A DNA stretch of 64,000 bases from Ostrinia nubilalis (GCF_963855985.1 NC_087092.1:4960001-5024000), one strand, 5' to 3'; shown: positions 22,010 to 34,597, numbered from the stretch's first letter. Made by a program: numbers and translations. Notes: generated by a model not told the origin, from the letters alone.

Positions 22010-23428
22010 AAGGTGAAACTGTCCCAGGAGATAGCAGGATAGGATCTGCAACAAAATAACTATCTATATTGATAGATCGTTATAATTGAACTTCATCATT
22101 GAACGTTAACAATCTAATTCCACCTACTATCAGATCTTGGATCGGTCACCTTGACATAATCTCGTTCGAACAGTGACAGATATGTATACCATTAAATAAT
22201 TACAATACTTGTTTTGTTGCTGTTATACTTTGAAACAATTGAAACGTTACGGTGATTAATCACCATGTACCGGACTAGTTTGATTCCATGTTGTATTGTG
22301 ACACTGTTTTAATTTTAATGTTGCGCAAATTGTAAACAAAGCTGATATAATTAGTTATCAGTTCGGATTTCAGATCATTCATTCTGACTGTTGAAAAAGT
22401 AATAATAAATGTCCTTGGACATTTTACACTGCGCTTCTAGTCCCAAACTAAGCAAAGCTTGTACTATAGGTACTAGACAACGGATATAAACATACTTAAT
22501 ATAAAGTAATTTACTATCTTATTATATTATATCTGAGTAGGTACCCATTATAAAATACATAAAATAGGCGGTCATTGTGTACCTACCTATCATGTACTTA
22601 GGTAATAGATGCTTATTTTGGTAAAAGATTAAAGTATTTCTTACAATTTGCACATTAAATAAATAAGACTGTAAATTGTAAAGCTTAAAACAACCTATGC
22701 CGTACATAGTAATAAGATTCTATTGTTTCAAATTCAAATCAAAATAATTAACTAGATAACATCTACAATTTAAGGAACTTAAACCGACCAATTTAGTTAA
22801 TACAATAGCTTTATTGATGTTATCGTGTAATTCGTTACACTTTGGGTGTCCTTTTGTAAGGTGCATTGAGTTTAAGATTAAAGAGCACTTGCGAAAACAT
22901 CGTTCAGGTCAAGCCAAAAGGCGTTTATTATACAACTATAGACCTTTATAGACCACGGTGGGACGGTACCTGTTATCAATACTGAACGTTAATAAGAAAC
23001 GTTGCAATGTTTTGTACAGGCGTGCTATCAAAGTGCAGGGGTGTGCAGAGACCGTTTAATTGAGGATATTAATTGTTACGGGATAAAAACGCCTTAAAGC
23101 AGGTAATTAAAAATCGAGACCCCAAGAAACTGTTGGATCTGGGTAATAAGGGACGAGGTAAAAAAATAACATGTGTTAATGTTTCCAATTAGGACACATA
23201 TTGCAAGCTTGAACGAACCTAGTTGTCCGAAAAGAAAAATGACTGAGCTTAGGAAAGAGGGCGCAATAAAAGCTTTGTTTTTGTTTGGGCTTGGCCGTGC
23301 ATATTTCAGAACGAAGTTTTAAGCTCGATTTAGTTCCAAGCATAGGTCTATTCAGGCTTTTGATTAAACACAATCACACCCTATTTAAGTTTCTTGGACA
23401 AGGAATAAAATAATGTGGTACTGAAGAC
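22010..23428. other. Gene-free stretch
   Basis: AT-rich, no supported gene. A short 'attcaaattcaaatcaaaat' at 22730 resembles the edge sequence of common lepidopteran repeats, but no full element can be drawn. Confidence 0.35.
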
Positions 23429-23431
23429 TCA

Positions 23432-23626
23432 GGCCCAGAACAGACGGTGAAACGAAACTGCAACTGCTAGTTACTTTTGAGTTGCATCTAAGTTTCTGCC
23501 ATAGCGTCCGTTGAGAGACCACACATGACGCGACCAGTTTGAAACTTTCAGTTTCAGTTTCATTTATAAGAATCATCAGAAAGTTGCAGTTTCGTTGCAG
23601 TTGCGTTTCACCGTCTGTTCTGGGCC
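23432..23626. mobile_element. 195 bp MITE with 'ggcccagaacagacgg' ends
   Basis: The left end ggcccagaacagacggtgaa and the complement of the right end ggcccagaacagacggtgaa are identical over at least 20 bases. The flanks are tca and tta, compatible with a 3-base TWA-like duplication with one change, so PIF/Harbinger is possible. No coding capacity. Confidence 0.75.
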
Positions 23627-23629
23627 TTA

Positions 23630-25325
23630 ATCAACTTTTTTCATTCAGGCAGATCTAGGACCAAGGTCTCACGAAAGTTTCGTCCGAATTATCTGTTATG
23701 AACTTTTATTCAGCCATCTTCCATATTATTAGCATTGCTTGATTGACGTAATTCCATAATTTATTCATAAACCACACTCGACATTCCCCACGGCGCAATC
23801 ACAATCATAACCCTACAATGCAATGTAATAACTGACATTTACTGCATAATCTCAGATGATTTTATTACACGTCACTTTAATAGATGTTCCAGAAGTTCTG
23901 GTTTCGCCTCGTGACGGTGGAAAGGGAGTTGATCTGGTTGGTCACGAATAGTCACGATGCGCCTAACGAGCTGCGCCCGCGCAACGAAAGTGAGCGATGC
24001 CATTGTGCAGGTGCAGGGTCCGCCGTATCTGCGGTATCAATGATACGGGGCCCCGGAATACAGGGGCCCCAGTGCCGGACTTTTTCGAATAGAGAACGTA
24101 GGCATTCGCCAAGGAAAGTTCTATAATTTTGCATTGACCCTTTTTCGATTAAAGGGGTTTGTTACCCATGATGTCGTGCCCTGAGTGCCCGAGCAACTGC
24201 ACGCAGGAGGATTTAATTAATGCTGCTAACAACGCCACTCTTGTAGCGGAGTTTTGGGCTGACTGCTGCCTGCTCTGTAGGTTTGTTGTCGACACGATAA
24301 GAAGAAGAAGGGCTTCATGATTAAAATTACCTTTTTTGATGAGGCCCCCAACAGATTTTGTTAGAGGGCCCACCTAAGGCATGCTGCGCCTCTGAGCAGG
24401 TGCTATCGATGGGAGATACTGGCCGTGATCCGTTATAGTTTAATGTTACGTAACTGTAAATCAAGTTAGGAAATGCGGTGAACTTTAGAAATACTTACAC
24501 GTTACTGACAGGACCGTTCTTAAAAGGTTAGTGTTACAATTGATTGGTTACCATTGCTGTTTAGGAAACGTGAAGATAAATAAAGGGATCTTAATAAAAT
24601 ACTTAATTAGATTGTTATAAAATATTGTAGGTAGAGACATTTAAAGCTTCAACGGAAAATGCATTTACAAATAATTTTACGTAGATTCTAACAGTAGCGT
24701 ACGGACGGAGTTGGGTTGTAGGATTATAATCTTTATTGTGTTTGCACGCCTTCCAGGGTTTGTTTTGTTCGAATAGTTGATGATAATAACATTTCGCTTA
24801 AAATTTTCAACTTTTTCTAACAATGATCACCTTGATAAACTGTTACTTGTTATGTAAAGGTCAAATAACTGAGGAAGAAAGTTGCACTGTCTTTGATTAC
24901 GATTGTCCATAAAATCGTTAATTGTTTTCAATTCAAATTCACGATCATTCATCAATAAAGGAGTTACATAGTAGACCTTTTATCACCCAATAAAACTAAA
25001 ATCTTACGGCTTCTATTACTCTGTAACACAATCTGTCTGGACAGTGTTATTTTAATTTGTGAAAGGCTCTGTATTGAAGTGTCAACCGTTTCGAAACTGT
25101 GTCTTAGGAACGATAATATGACCCGAATTACCTTTAATGATTACCTAATTTGACTTTTAAAGCTTTACGATAAAACGTTTTTATTGAATGGCATTTATAT
25201 TGCGGTATCAAAAAGTTATGCCCATTTTTGTAACCCTACATGGTGACTGGTGGGTGAGGTTAAATGCAGTTTAGCAGCAATTCTAACCCAATCTAAGTCC
25301 CAGATAAATACATAATATATCGAAC
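23630..25325. other. Gene-free stretch with a GC-rich patch
   Basis: About 23960-24400 is GC-rich and contains the near-palindrome ggggccccggaatacaggggcccc-like hairpin (about 24038-24070) and a 50-codon Cys-containing frame at 24168-24320. It ends near 'cgataagaagaagaag', which suggests a decayed retroelement. No supported gene. Confidence 0.35.
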
Positions 25326-25328
25326 TAA

Positions 25329-25453
25329 GGCTGAGTTGCACCGTCTTACTTTAACTTTGACAAACGTCAAAAATCTGTTAAACTCCATACAAAAAGCACC
25401 GGTTATTCATTTCATTCATTGTTACAGTTAAAATAAGGTGGTGCAACTCAGCC
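25329..25453. mobile_element. 125 bp PIF/Harbinger-type MITE, copy 2
   Basis: Ends ggctgagttgcacc and ggtgcaactcagcc (right end as written) are perfect inverted repeats, flanked by TAA on both sides (25326-25328 and 25454-25456). Same family as 12163-12285. Confidence 0.85.
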
Positions 25454-25998
25454 TAAGTAGGTACAACTTGAAACAAAAACGAATCAAAAATAGTAAGTAG
25501 AGTTCGAGCCTCTAGGTTTATATTTATGTTCGATTTTTCTTTAATGGACACAGTAGGAGACAGGTTAAGTGACCTTCACGTTTGTCACTTTATTTTTAAA
25601 CAAATAACGTCTACTGTATACCCGACACCTAAAACAATAGATGAAGCAAAAAACATCTCAGTACCTGGAATTTTATTAATCAGAATTTAATAAACAAGTT
25701 TGTTGAACTGTTCAGAGTCAGAGAGCAGCGACGTTCCCAACACTTACCAATTTGATATGCCTTCACCTTGCCTTTTACATTTGACTTCTGATGATTATGA
25801 TGTGCTTTGAAGTGTACTTGAGATTATTTTCGAATTTAATTCAATATTCAATTCAATCTCTGCATTATGGGTGCTGGTTATTCTATAAAATTACAGACTC
25901 ATACATCAGCAATCAAAATTATTTTATGTAGAGTTTCTTCCGCCACTTTTTCTTAGCTAGCCTTTAGTCCCGATGTAACTATTAATATAGATGTAAAT

Positions 25999-26060
25999 AG
26001 ACTTAACACCAGGTGCGATTGCGGTCAAATACCTGCCTTGTCTAGCATAAAAAAAATAGT
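25999..26060 (+). mobile_element. LINE 3' UTR fragment
   Basis: Matches the 3' untranslated end of the LINE copy at 41999-42213 (cttaacaccaggtgcgattg.. ..cataaaaaaaat). Only about 60 bases remain. Confidence 0.7.
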
Positions 26061-26827
26061 AGAACAAGCTAGCTATGCTTGGGATATATTTAAGTGCCCC
26101 TGAAAAGGGTCTACAGTAGTCTACATGCTTAAATGTATTTGAATTTATGTTTCCAAGTGGCCTTTTGTTGACCTTCGAAAATATTACTTGATACACTCGA
26201 TGAGAAAAGGAATGTTTTGTGTACGTAACCCCAAGACGGTTAATGAAGAGATATACCTATATTCTCCTGATTTCAAGATTCTACAAACGTAGCAGAGATT
26301 TTCTAGATACCGTACAGTAGCTTTAATGCCCATAAGAGGGAATCAAGCGGAAAAATTTGCATATTGATCAGACGCATAATATCTTACAATGTGCGAATGT
26401 ATGTATTAGCAATATGTATAGTTATAAATCAGCCATGCTTGGTCACCCATTAGTGATATTTTGCATATTGAACATACAACCTATAATTTATGCATGTTAT
26501 AGATTATGTGTTACCTACCTGTGTTACTTCACAGATCTAGTAATTCCTGATAAGATAGATAGCCACGCTTTGATAGTTCTCCAAAACTTTCGAAGTAATG
26601 ATCAGCAAGATTACGACATAGACACGATTTGTTTTTTCTATCTATAATACTATAGAACAGTTAACTATTAAAGCATGTTAATTAATGGAAGCTATAATAG
26701 GTATGTAATAAATTAAATCCCGTTTTCATAAAACAATTTTTTGGATGATTATGTAAATAATTATTCTTATGATTTACGATCGCCAATGTAACATACACAC
26801 AAAACATTAGTGACAACAACTTCTTTA
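26061..26827. other. Gene-free stretch
   Basis: AT-rich. A plus-strand 96-codon frame at 26357-26647 has no motif, signal or splice context that supports it. Confidence 0.35.
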
Positions 26828-26835
26828 ATCTAGAC

Positions 26836-27071
26836 CAGTCTTTCCCAAAGTGGGCGATAACGCCCCCTTGTGGGCGCTGCAGGCTTAAAGGGGGGCGGTA
26901 AGAGACCCAGAAAAAAAAACGGGACGTTGTGTACAGGCTTGGGAGGCGTCATCTACTAGGAGGACTCTTAGACACCGACTGAGCTCGGCTCTTGACTACA
27001 AAAATGGGGGGCGCTAAAAAATAATTTATTCTCAAAGTGGGCAGTAGACTAAATAAGTTTGGGAACCACTG
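26836..27071. mobile_element. 236 bp hAT-type MITE
   Basis: Ends cagtctttcccaaagtggg and (complement of right) cagtggttcccaaacttatt, flanked by a perfect 8-base duplication atctagac (26828-26835 and 27072-27079). Starting with CAG and an 8-base duplication are hAT hallmarks. The interior has no transposase. Confidence 0.9.
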
Positions 27072-27144
27072 ATCTAGACCATTTGTTTAGTCATTTGTCT
27101 TAAATAATACATAATAATTGACTTCCTGCCAGTTGCATCTGTAA

Positions 27145-27265
27145 AGTCCCACGCGACGTGACGGGGCCGCGCCCAGTTTAGATCCCGCACAAAGCTGCCT
27201 TCCGCTTCTCAAACTAAACCGGAATCCGAATCTGTAACAACGCGCGCGCATAAATACAATTAGAT
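27145..27265 (+). promoter_or_regulatory. GC-rich patch, candidate promoter
   Basis: CpG-rich stretch (cacgcgacgtgacggggccg.., ..acgcgcgcgcataaataca) with a TATA-like cataaata near 27250. No exon can be supported next to it. Could be a promoter, a non-coding exon or a repeat fragment. Confidence 0.2.
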
Positions 27266-27269
27266 GGTA

Positions 27270-28190
27270 ATGCTAGACCAAAATAAACGACAATGTGTTT
27301 GGTCAACGTATTATTCCGGCCGAGTAGAATAGTCAAAGATTACTCATACTCCAAGTGTCACCCCAGTCTTTCGAGGATGCATAGTAGAGTAGCCACTACC
27401 CCTCTTTTCGTGGAAGTCGTAAAATATGCAACAGGCTTTCCTAACGCAATCTGAACTATTTTTCAGAAGAGAAAAATGAAATCGAGAACGTTATTCTAAA
27501 CTTTCATGACTTCGACTATTAATATACTAAACCTTCGGAGACTTTGTCTATGGAGAAAGGAGAAAATGATGTCATGTAAATATACATCTACGGAAAACAA
27601 TTGCTCCTTGTTATCCTAAGTCTATGTAAAGAGCCTGTATTTGTCTTTTCTTACATCTCTAGAAATCTCTAGAAATCTAAGTGACCTGTTAAAAGAAAGA
27701 TCTACCAATATACTAGTTGAAGAGATCGTTAAGGATTCAATTTGTAGTTACACAATCCTTAAAATGTTTGTTGTCAAATTGATAGATGATCAATCGATGT
27801 TCAATTTAGATCAATTTTCTGTTTAGGTAACTGTTTCGGCAAATAGCATAGTACATAATGCGACGATTACATAAAACCTTAATACAGTTAAGTGTTGAGA
27901 CTGAAAACGATGTGTCATCTAAACACACGTGAAATTACGTCATGCGTCGAACAAGAAACACCAAGATTCATACATGAGAGTGTAATGCTAATGTTCTAAA
28001 ACGAGGCTGAAATGTACGTATTAGAGAACGAAGAGATTCAATTTCTCGGATAGATTGATTGAATTCCAATATTTAGGCCAATCACAGGAGACAATCCATA
28101 GATAACTGAGTTATTGAGATTATGTAGAGTTTTGAGCATAGTTTTGTAATAGAATATTTCTGTGCTGTACCGAAGTAAATTATATTATCA
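27270..28190. other. Gene-free stretch
   Basis: No gene, splice-flanked exon or repeat boundary that I can define. Confidence 0.35.
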
Positions 28191-28191
28191 C

Positions 28192-28395
28192 TAGCGGCCG
28201 CCCGCGACTTCGTACGCGTGGATCCCGTTTTACCTCCTTAGGGGTTGAACTTTGCAAAATCCCGTCTTAGTGAGCACCTACGTTCTAAAAGCAACCCCCA
28301 TGAAAATTTTGAGACTCCTACACTTGTAGTTTCTGAGATTTCGTGATGAGTGAGTCAGTCAGTCAGTGACCTTTCGCTTTTATAGATATATAGAT
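28192..28395 (+). repeat. High-copy lepidopteran interspersed repeat
   Basis: Starts cactagcggccgcccgcgac, the same head as the minus-strand copy at 3180-3602, and ends with the 'gagtgagtcagtcagtcagt' tract and 'tatagatatatag'. Class unresolved. Confidence 0.65.
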
Positions 28396-28399
28396 TCTG

Positions 28400-29743
28400 C
28401 GGCTGTACCGCATCATGAGTCCGGGTCCCTACTCACTATAGAGATTTAAGTACTTTAGATTTTTTTGAGAACTGTCGTAGTGTTTTGATGCGGTCTGTGG
28501 TTTCAAATTCAATCTACAGTCGCCATCCAACATGCACATAAAAAATTAATGTGGACATGTTCTTTTATCAAATTAATATTCATTGTTATCATATTCACAC
28601 TGAATCAAGCAACATCACTCTAATATTTTAATACAGCGTTGAAATTATAGAATCCAATTAATTCTAAACTTATTTAGAAAATAATAAACCTTCTACTGGC
28701 AAGCCGAATAAGTGATTTGGTTAATTTATTCATACGCTATGTTATTCAAAAGCCATTCAAGGCATGAGGCATTTCACCGGTACATAATTTCGAGCATTTG
28801 CATTCTCAAAATTTCACTTTCCTATGCATTAACAGAATATGACCGCATTATTTTGCTATTAAAGGCATATAAACACCCTTTCGACTTGTAATTGCTAATT
28901 AAAGTAAGGTTTATAACTAACTAGCTATAAAACCTTCCATCTTGTAATGATTACCGATTTCCCCTGAAGAATTGATTCTAAATAGAACTTTGAACAGTGA
29001 ATTAATGAACAACCTTTATTATAGAAACAAGAAATCAAAAGCTATGAAATTCATTGACTCTGAAAACTTACAGTATACTTAAACGTACCTACCTACTAGG
29101 TAGTACGTACAGTTATTATTTTAAATTATTGACATCATTAGGTATAATATTTCAGTAATCGTTTTTTTTTATAATTGGTACATGGTTATTCCTGAAGGAT
29201 CAACGTAGGATCGTTGGACTAATTAACTTAGTTATATTATTTTTTTGCTATTTCAAAAACTCTCAAGAAAAAAATTTTTAGTTAAAACTTGATTTAGTCG
29301 CCTTGGAGTAAAGTCCCTCAGTCGTGACCGGCATGTGCCTAAAATTAACAGTTGCATAATATTTAAAAGCATAGTTTTCGCTAAACTTCACTTTAAAATA
29401 TTTGACCTTTTTGCCAATTTTACTCCCAACTAAGTGTTGAAGTTAAACGTGTATTAAAACAGACAAAAAACAAGTTTTGAGTGTGTTGAACTTTGATGTT
29501 GACTTTTTTAATTCGTACCTAAGTGACGACACCACTATGTCTGTAAATTGTATAAAAGTTTTGTTCTTTAAACATTGGAAATATCTTGCCCAAATAATTT
29601 AAAGAATTATTAAATTAACTAAAGTATTGCTATAATCTATGCTTAATAACGGAAATGTATCGCAAGAGAAAAAAAATCCCGTTAGATTTGATTCCGTCCA
29701 AAACAAACAGAAGCTACAGGAAGCAACGACGAAATCGTCATGT
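28400..29743. other. Gene-free stretch
   Basis: AT-rich sequence with no supported gene or repeat boundary. Confidence 0.35.
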
Positions 29744-29752
29744 CATTAAAAT

Positions 29753-31409
29753 GGATTACTAATGTTTGGCCAAAAAACGTTTCCCAAATTATCGCATCGC
29801 AAACAACGTTTCGCAAATTTTCATTTGGCAAATTCTCATTTGGCAAAGCAACTTATTGCAAACTTTTAATTCGCAAATGTTTTTTTTGGCATATTATTGT
29901 TTAGCAAATTATTGTTTGGCAAAGTATGGTTTGCCAAATGTTTCATTAGGCAAAAATATTTCACGTTAAACTATTTACAAAATAATTTGATTGGTGCATA
30001 GAATGGTACACAAATTAGCTTGTGGTTATTATTTTGTTTAGTGGGGATTTAATATAAAATTTGTTCTACATTAATTTCCTTATTTCATTCTTTATATCGA
30101 AATTTCCAAATGATTCATTAACAATAGAGGTGATTCTAGGGTATCCTTCCGTTTGGCCAAATAACTTTACGCCAAATTTCACTTCGCAAACAACTTATCG
30201 CCAAAGTTTCATTTCCCAAATGAACTTTTAGCAACTGTACTTTTCGCAACTAATTCATTTGGTCAAATTATCATTTGGCCAAATTTTACTTGGCAAATGT
30301 TTATATAGCAAATGTTTTATGTTGCCAAATATTATATCCCAAATAATTTGTTTGGTCAAATTGACACTTCACATACTTACCCACCGTTACCCACAAATCA
30401 AAGCATAAGGCACATGATCATGGTTTTCACAATAGTTTTATGTAAAACATTGCAGAAAATAGTATGGTTGCAAAAAATAGGTATTGCAGAAAATAGTAGG
30501 TTAGGTTAGGTTAGAACAGTGACCCTTAATGCGCGAAGGCGAGCGAAGCGTGCCGCGGCAGCGGCCGCCGAGCGCTAGAATCACCTCTATTGTTAATGAA
30601 TCATTTGGAAATTTCGATACAAAGAATGAAATAAGGAAATTAATGTAGAACAAATTTTATATTAACTCCCCACTAAACTAAATAATAACCACAAGCTAAT
30701 TTGTATACCATTCTATGCACCAATCAAATTATTTTGTAAATAGTTTATCGTGAAATATTTTTGCCTAATGAAACATTTGGCAAACCATACTTTGCCAAAC
30801 AATAATTTGCTAAACAATAATATGCCAAAAAAAACATTTGCGAATTAAAAGTTTGCAATAAGTTGCTTTGCCAAATGAGAATTTGCCAAATGAAAATTTG
30901 CGAAACGTTGTTTGCGATGTGATAATTTGGGAAACGTTTTTTGGCCAAACATTAGTAATCCGATTCTAGCGCTCGGCGGCCGCTGCCGCGGCAGGCTTCG
31001 CTCGCCTTCGCGCATTAAGGGTCACTGTTCTAACCTAACCTAACCTAACCTACTATTTTCTGCAATACCTACTTTTTGCAACCATACTATTTTCTGCAAT
31101 GTTTTACATAAAATTATTGTGAAAACCATGATCATGTGCCTTATGCTTTGATTTGTGGGTAACGGTGGGTAAGTATGTGAAGTGTCAATTTGACCAAACA
31201 AATTATTTGGGATATAATATTTGGCAACATAAAACATTTGCTATATAAACATTTGCCAAGTAAAATTTGGCCAAATGATAATTTGACCAAATGAATTAGT
31301 TGCGAAAAGTACAGTTGCTAAAAGTTCATTTGGGAAATGAAACTTTGGCGATAAGTTGTTTGCGAAGTGAAATTTGGCGAAAAGTAATTTGGCCAAACGG
31401 AAGGATACC
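29753..31409. mobile_element. Non-autonomous DNA transposon carrying an inverted copy of itself
   Basis: The whole is flanked by cattaaaat (29744-29752 and 31410-31418), an 8-9 base target duplication. The outer ends are ggattactaatgtttggcc and, on the right, the complement ggtatccttccgtttggcc. In blocks it reads A (29753-30139), B-S (30140-30573), A' (30574-30961), S'-B' (30962-31409), where primes are reverse complements. A plus S'-B' make one ~827 bp element; 30140-30961 is the same element (822 bp) inverted, inserted between them. The insertion is flanked by gattctag (30132-30139 and 30962-30969), its own 8-base duplication. The copies differ at only a few positions. There is no transposase; the small reading frames on both strands are mirror images of each other and not genes. 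Superfamily open: hAT, P or MULE would fit the duplication length. Confidence 0.85.
30140..30961 (-). mobile_element. Inserted inverted copy (inner element)
   Basis: Complete copy from ggtatcc to agtaatcc, flanked by the 8-base direct repeat gattctag. Its GC-rich core holds (TTAGG)3, against (TTAGG)4 in the outer copy. See the enclosing element. Confidence 0.8.
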
Positions 31410-31419
31410 CATTAAAATA

Positions 31420-32202
31420 TTTATCTCTATTTCCTTTGGGAAGAACAGTTAACAGTATTTAGAGGTTAAATACTTAATCGTTGGAAAAAAGCACTTAATG
31501 ATAAACGTTTAGACTGTGTTTAGCTCCATCAATAACAGAACCTAGATTATAAATTAATTGTTAGAAGGAAAATAGCACTTTTGACAATGTTTTGACATGG
31601 CAAACACGATGATACTACGAGTATGTCTAGTTTAGCTTGCTGTCGTTGCCACATTACTGCGCTTAAACTGCTTGAAGCTTGTGTCACAGCTCTATAACCA
31701 CTACTCAGCGGTCGTGGCCGACCTGTCAGTGAAGCATGTTAGATCTTAGATCACCGTCTTCGACCCGACACTCCATCGGGAATGTTGACAAGTTATTATG
31801 ACCCGTGCAGCTGTCACGGGCTTTGAAACATTACTGCAACGCCTTCTGTAGGGACACTATCTCTTTGATAGAAATTCTTTTCATTAGCATTTCAGAGAGA
31901 GAGAGAGAGAAGAGAAAACGAAAACTTGAAGACCATGTTCTCTCTTCTAGCACAATTGGTTGTTACAACAATGCAGTAATAAAACTTTATTTTGTTTATT
32001 TTATAGCTAGGAAACTTAACAAATCAAGCCGACTATCTACAATTCCTATATTTTACCTACCAATTCAATTAGAAATTACCATTAAGACCTGACATACTTG
32101 TACAAATTTATAGTAGGTAAATATAAATAATAATGATCATTATTATCGCTCGTCATTATAGCCCTGCCACTCTTAGTATACCGTTATCAGCCAGCAGCCT
32201 AT
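31420..32202. other. Gene-free stretch
   Basis: No supported gene. A (GA)n tract lies at about 31893-31910. Confidence 0.4.
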
Positions 32203-32210
32203 AAATTAAA

Positions 32211-33100
32211 GGGTTATTCCGTATTCTACCCATGACAACTCAACCCATTTCTTCACTCATCCCAAATTAGTATTCCTAGCTCAACCCATTACATAATTTC
32301 GTTATTCTACCCAAATGCATTCCTTACTCAACCCAAAGTAAATATACCAAAAATAAGTATGGATAACAAAACAACGTTTACTGTTTTTTCAGAAATTTAA
32401 TAATGATAAATACATACTAGTATGTACATTGATTTATAATTAAATAAAAAACATCACCTACATGAAAAAATGATAGATATGAATATGTTGATTAACTAAA
32501 ATATATAAATAGATTTTATTTTATTTTAAGGTAAATACATAAACTAATGAAGAGGCTGAAAACTTTTACCGCGGGATTAGCAGTCCACATGAATACTTTT
32601 ATTATTTTTCTTTTGTCATCTCATACAGCTTGAAAAAAAAGATGAAATACATTGTATTATTTGAAATTAAAAAAAAATTATACGCCATCGCTTGGTTATA
32701 CTGATTTAATAAAAAATCACAGTCGTTTGATTTATAGTAGATTTATAGTGGATTTATAGTAGATTCTAATTAGTCATTATTTGATTTGTGTCCTTTTGTG
32801 AAAAACATTTTTCGAATATATTATTGTATCAGAATTCCTGCAGTTTTATTTAATAGAACGATCTTAACACAAAAGTTAACTGAGCTTAAATTTCTAAAAA
32901 ATATATTTTTATTCTGACCGTATATAAAAATCTTATATTTTTAAGTGGTTTAAAATGGGTTGAGCTAGGAATGTTTTTGGGGTGAATAAGGAACACAAAA
33001 TTAAAAATTTGTTGTGAGTAGAGTGAGGAACAAAATTGGGTTGAGTAAGGAAAAAATAATGAGTGGGTTGAGTAGTCGTGGGTCGAATACGGAATAACCC
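32211..33100. mobile_element. 890 bp non-autonomous DNA element with 8-base target duplication
   Basis: Flanked by aaattaaa (32203-32210 and 33101-33108). Ends are gggttattccgtattctacc and, complemented on the right, gggttattccgtattcgacc; the inverted similarity runs on for over 100 bases. Each arm contains repeated short motifs of the form ctcaaccca or ctaccca, about 20 bases apart. The core is AT-rich and non-coding. Superfamily open; the 8-base duplication excludes Tc1/mariner and piggyBac. Confidence 0.85.
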
Positions 33101-33109
33101 AAATTAAAG

Positions 33110-34590
33110 CAATGTTACTTTCAGTTAAAATGTGTCAATATTGTTGAACACTTACTTCTGACCCTCAACATTTACAGCCTTGCGTGCATTATGCATGCGT
33201 GTGCTTCCATAGTGTCTCCAATCTTGAGTTTTTATGGTCACATTAGCTTAGAACTATGCCGGGAAAGCTACGGCACAAATGCCGGTGATGAGTAAGTACC
33301 TATGTGCTTTTGTGCCTTTTCTGTGTGGCAATGAATCTTCAATGACACCTATTTCCATGTCATTAGCGTGATAATAGGAGAAAGAAATTTAGTTATTGTA
33401 AACAAAGACTTCTCTTTTATGCTGTTTAAGTTAGCTATAGTTAAAGAAAATGCAGCATTTACTTTTATTATTTTAACCGTAACAGTATTTGTTTTAACCT
33501 TTTCACGACCTGGTTTAATGATTCAATCCACATACATACCTTTATTTGGTATTTGGTCAAATGCAACGTAAAGAGTATTATCAGGAAATATTCTACCGTT
33601 CTTAAAAACTCACGAAGTCTTAAAAAACTTACGATTTGCATAATGAGCTCTTGATTTGCCTCTAAGAAAGCACTTGCAGCATTTACTTAATTGGTTCTAA
33701 ACTAAATCGAATCTACACTTATATGGAAACGATTGAGGTGACTCTAGATTTCATTATCATTGCAAATTATAGGCAAAGAGGGTGATTATGCGTGTGAAAC
33801 GCCCGCTTGATGGCGTAGGTAAAATTATCATAGATGCTACTGTAGATATCGCAATTAATGTGATTAAGTTAATACACACTGCAAGCATAGGGTTATACGA
33901 GTGAGTATGTATGATATATTTAAGGAAAACATTGGGTCGGTTAAACAAGAATCTGCATCCATCCTGTCTGTACATCGCTAAAATCATAACAACTGAGACC
34001 ACAATCGTGGTGTCAGAGCCAACCGCCATAAGCTTTTTAGGTACATGACTGAATGTAACTAAAGGCTTATTTCTTTTTCTCTGAAGCGTAGAATCAATAT
34101 ATTAATAAATATTTCATATCTATGATATTGAACTATAAAGTGATGATAAGATCCTCCATCTATCAGATAACTCTAGCCAACTTTCTTCTTAGCATCGAAT
34201 AGTATGCAGTGTGACTTTAGCCTTATACTTAAAGATATTATCATGGTAGAGAGAGATGCAGCTTTTTATTGATCATTCAAGCAAGTTATGTTTTGTAAAA
34301 TTGCGTTGTGCATGCACTTGAGCCTTACCTATGTCACAGAATAAGTAATAGTACAGGTACAGAAGGATTACTCCGCAAGACGATTTAAATAAATGCGAGT
34401 CTTGCTACGACGCGATACAGTGGAATTCAGCTCGCACAGCACTACGTACCTACAATTTTATTCACCTACAAGTTTTGTCTCTTTCTATCGCGTGCCTCTG
34501 AACTCTTCTTACGCTGTTAGGGTTGCTGTCTAGTGAAAAAATAATTAATCTACTTATTTGTAATGAGGTACGTATGTAGGTAAGTATGCG
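33110..34590. other. Gene-free stretch with one weak ORF
   Basis: A minus-strand 90-codon frame at 33757-34029 has two hydrophobic stretches (TTIVVSVVMILAMY and NLITLIAISTVASMIIL), but no family resemblance and no splice or promoter support. I do not call it a gene. Confidence 0.35.
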
Positions 34591-34597
34591 TTCATTA

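Noticed and set aside
24168..24320. Short Cys-rich protein (CPECPSNCTQEDL)
   Set aside because: Fifty codons in a GC-rich, probably retroelement-derived patch, with no conserved domain or splice context.
30495..31052. Interstitial telomere or chromosome fusion site
   Set aside because: Only three or four TTAGG units, within a transposon core and duplicated with it.
29766..31237. Four small proteins that are pairwise near identical
   Set aside because: They come from the inverted duplicate halves of a non-coding transposon.
33757..34029. Two-TM small protein on the minus strand
   Set aside because: Hydrophobic stretches arise easily in AT-rich DNA; no other support.
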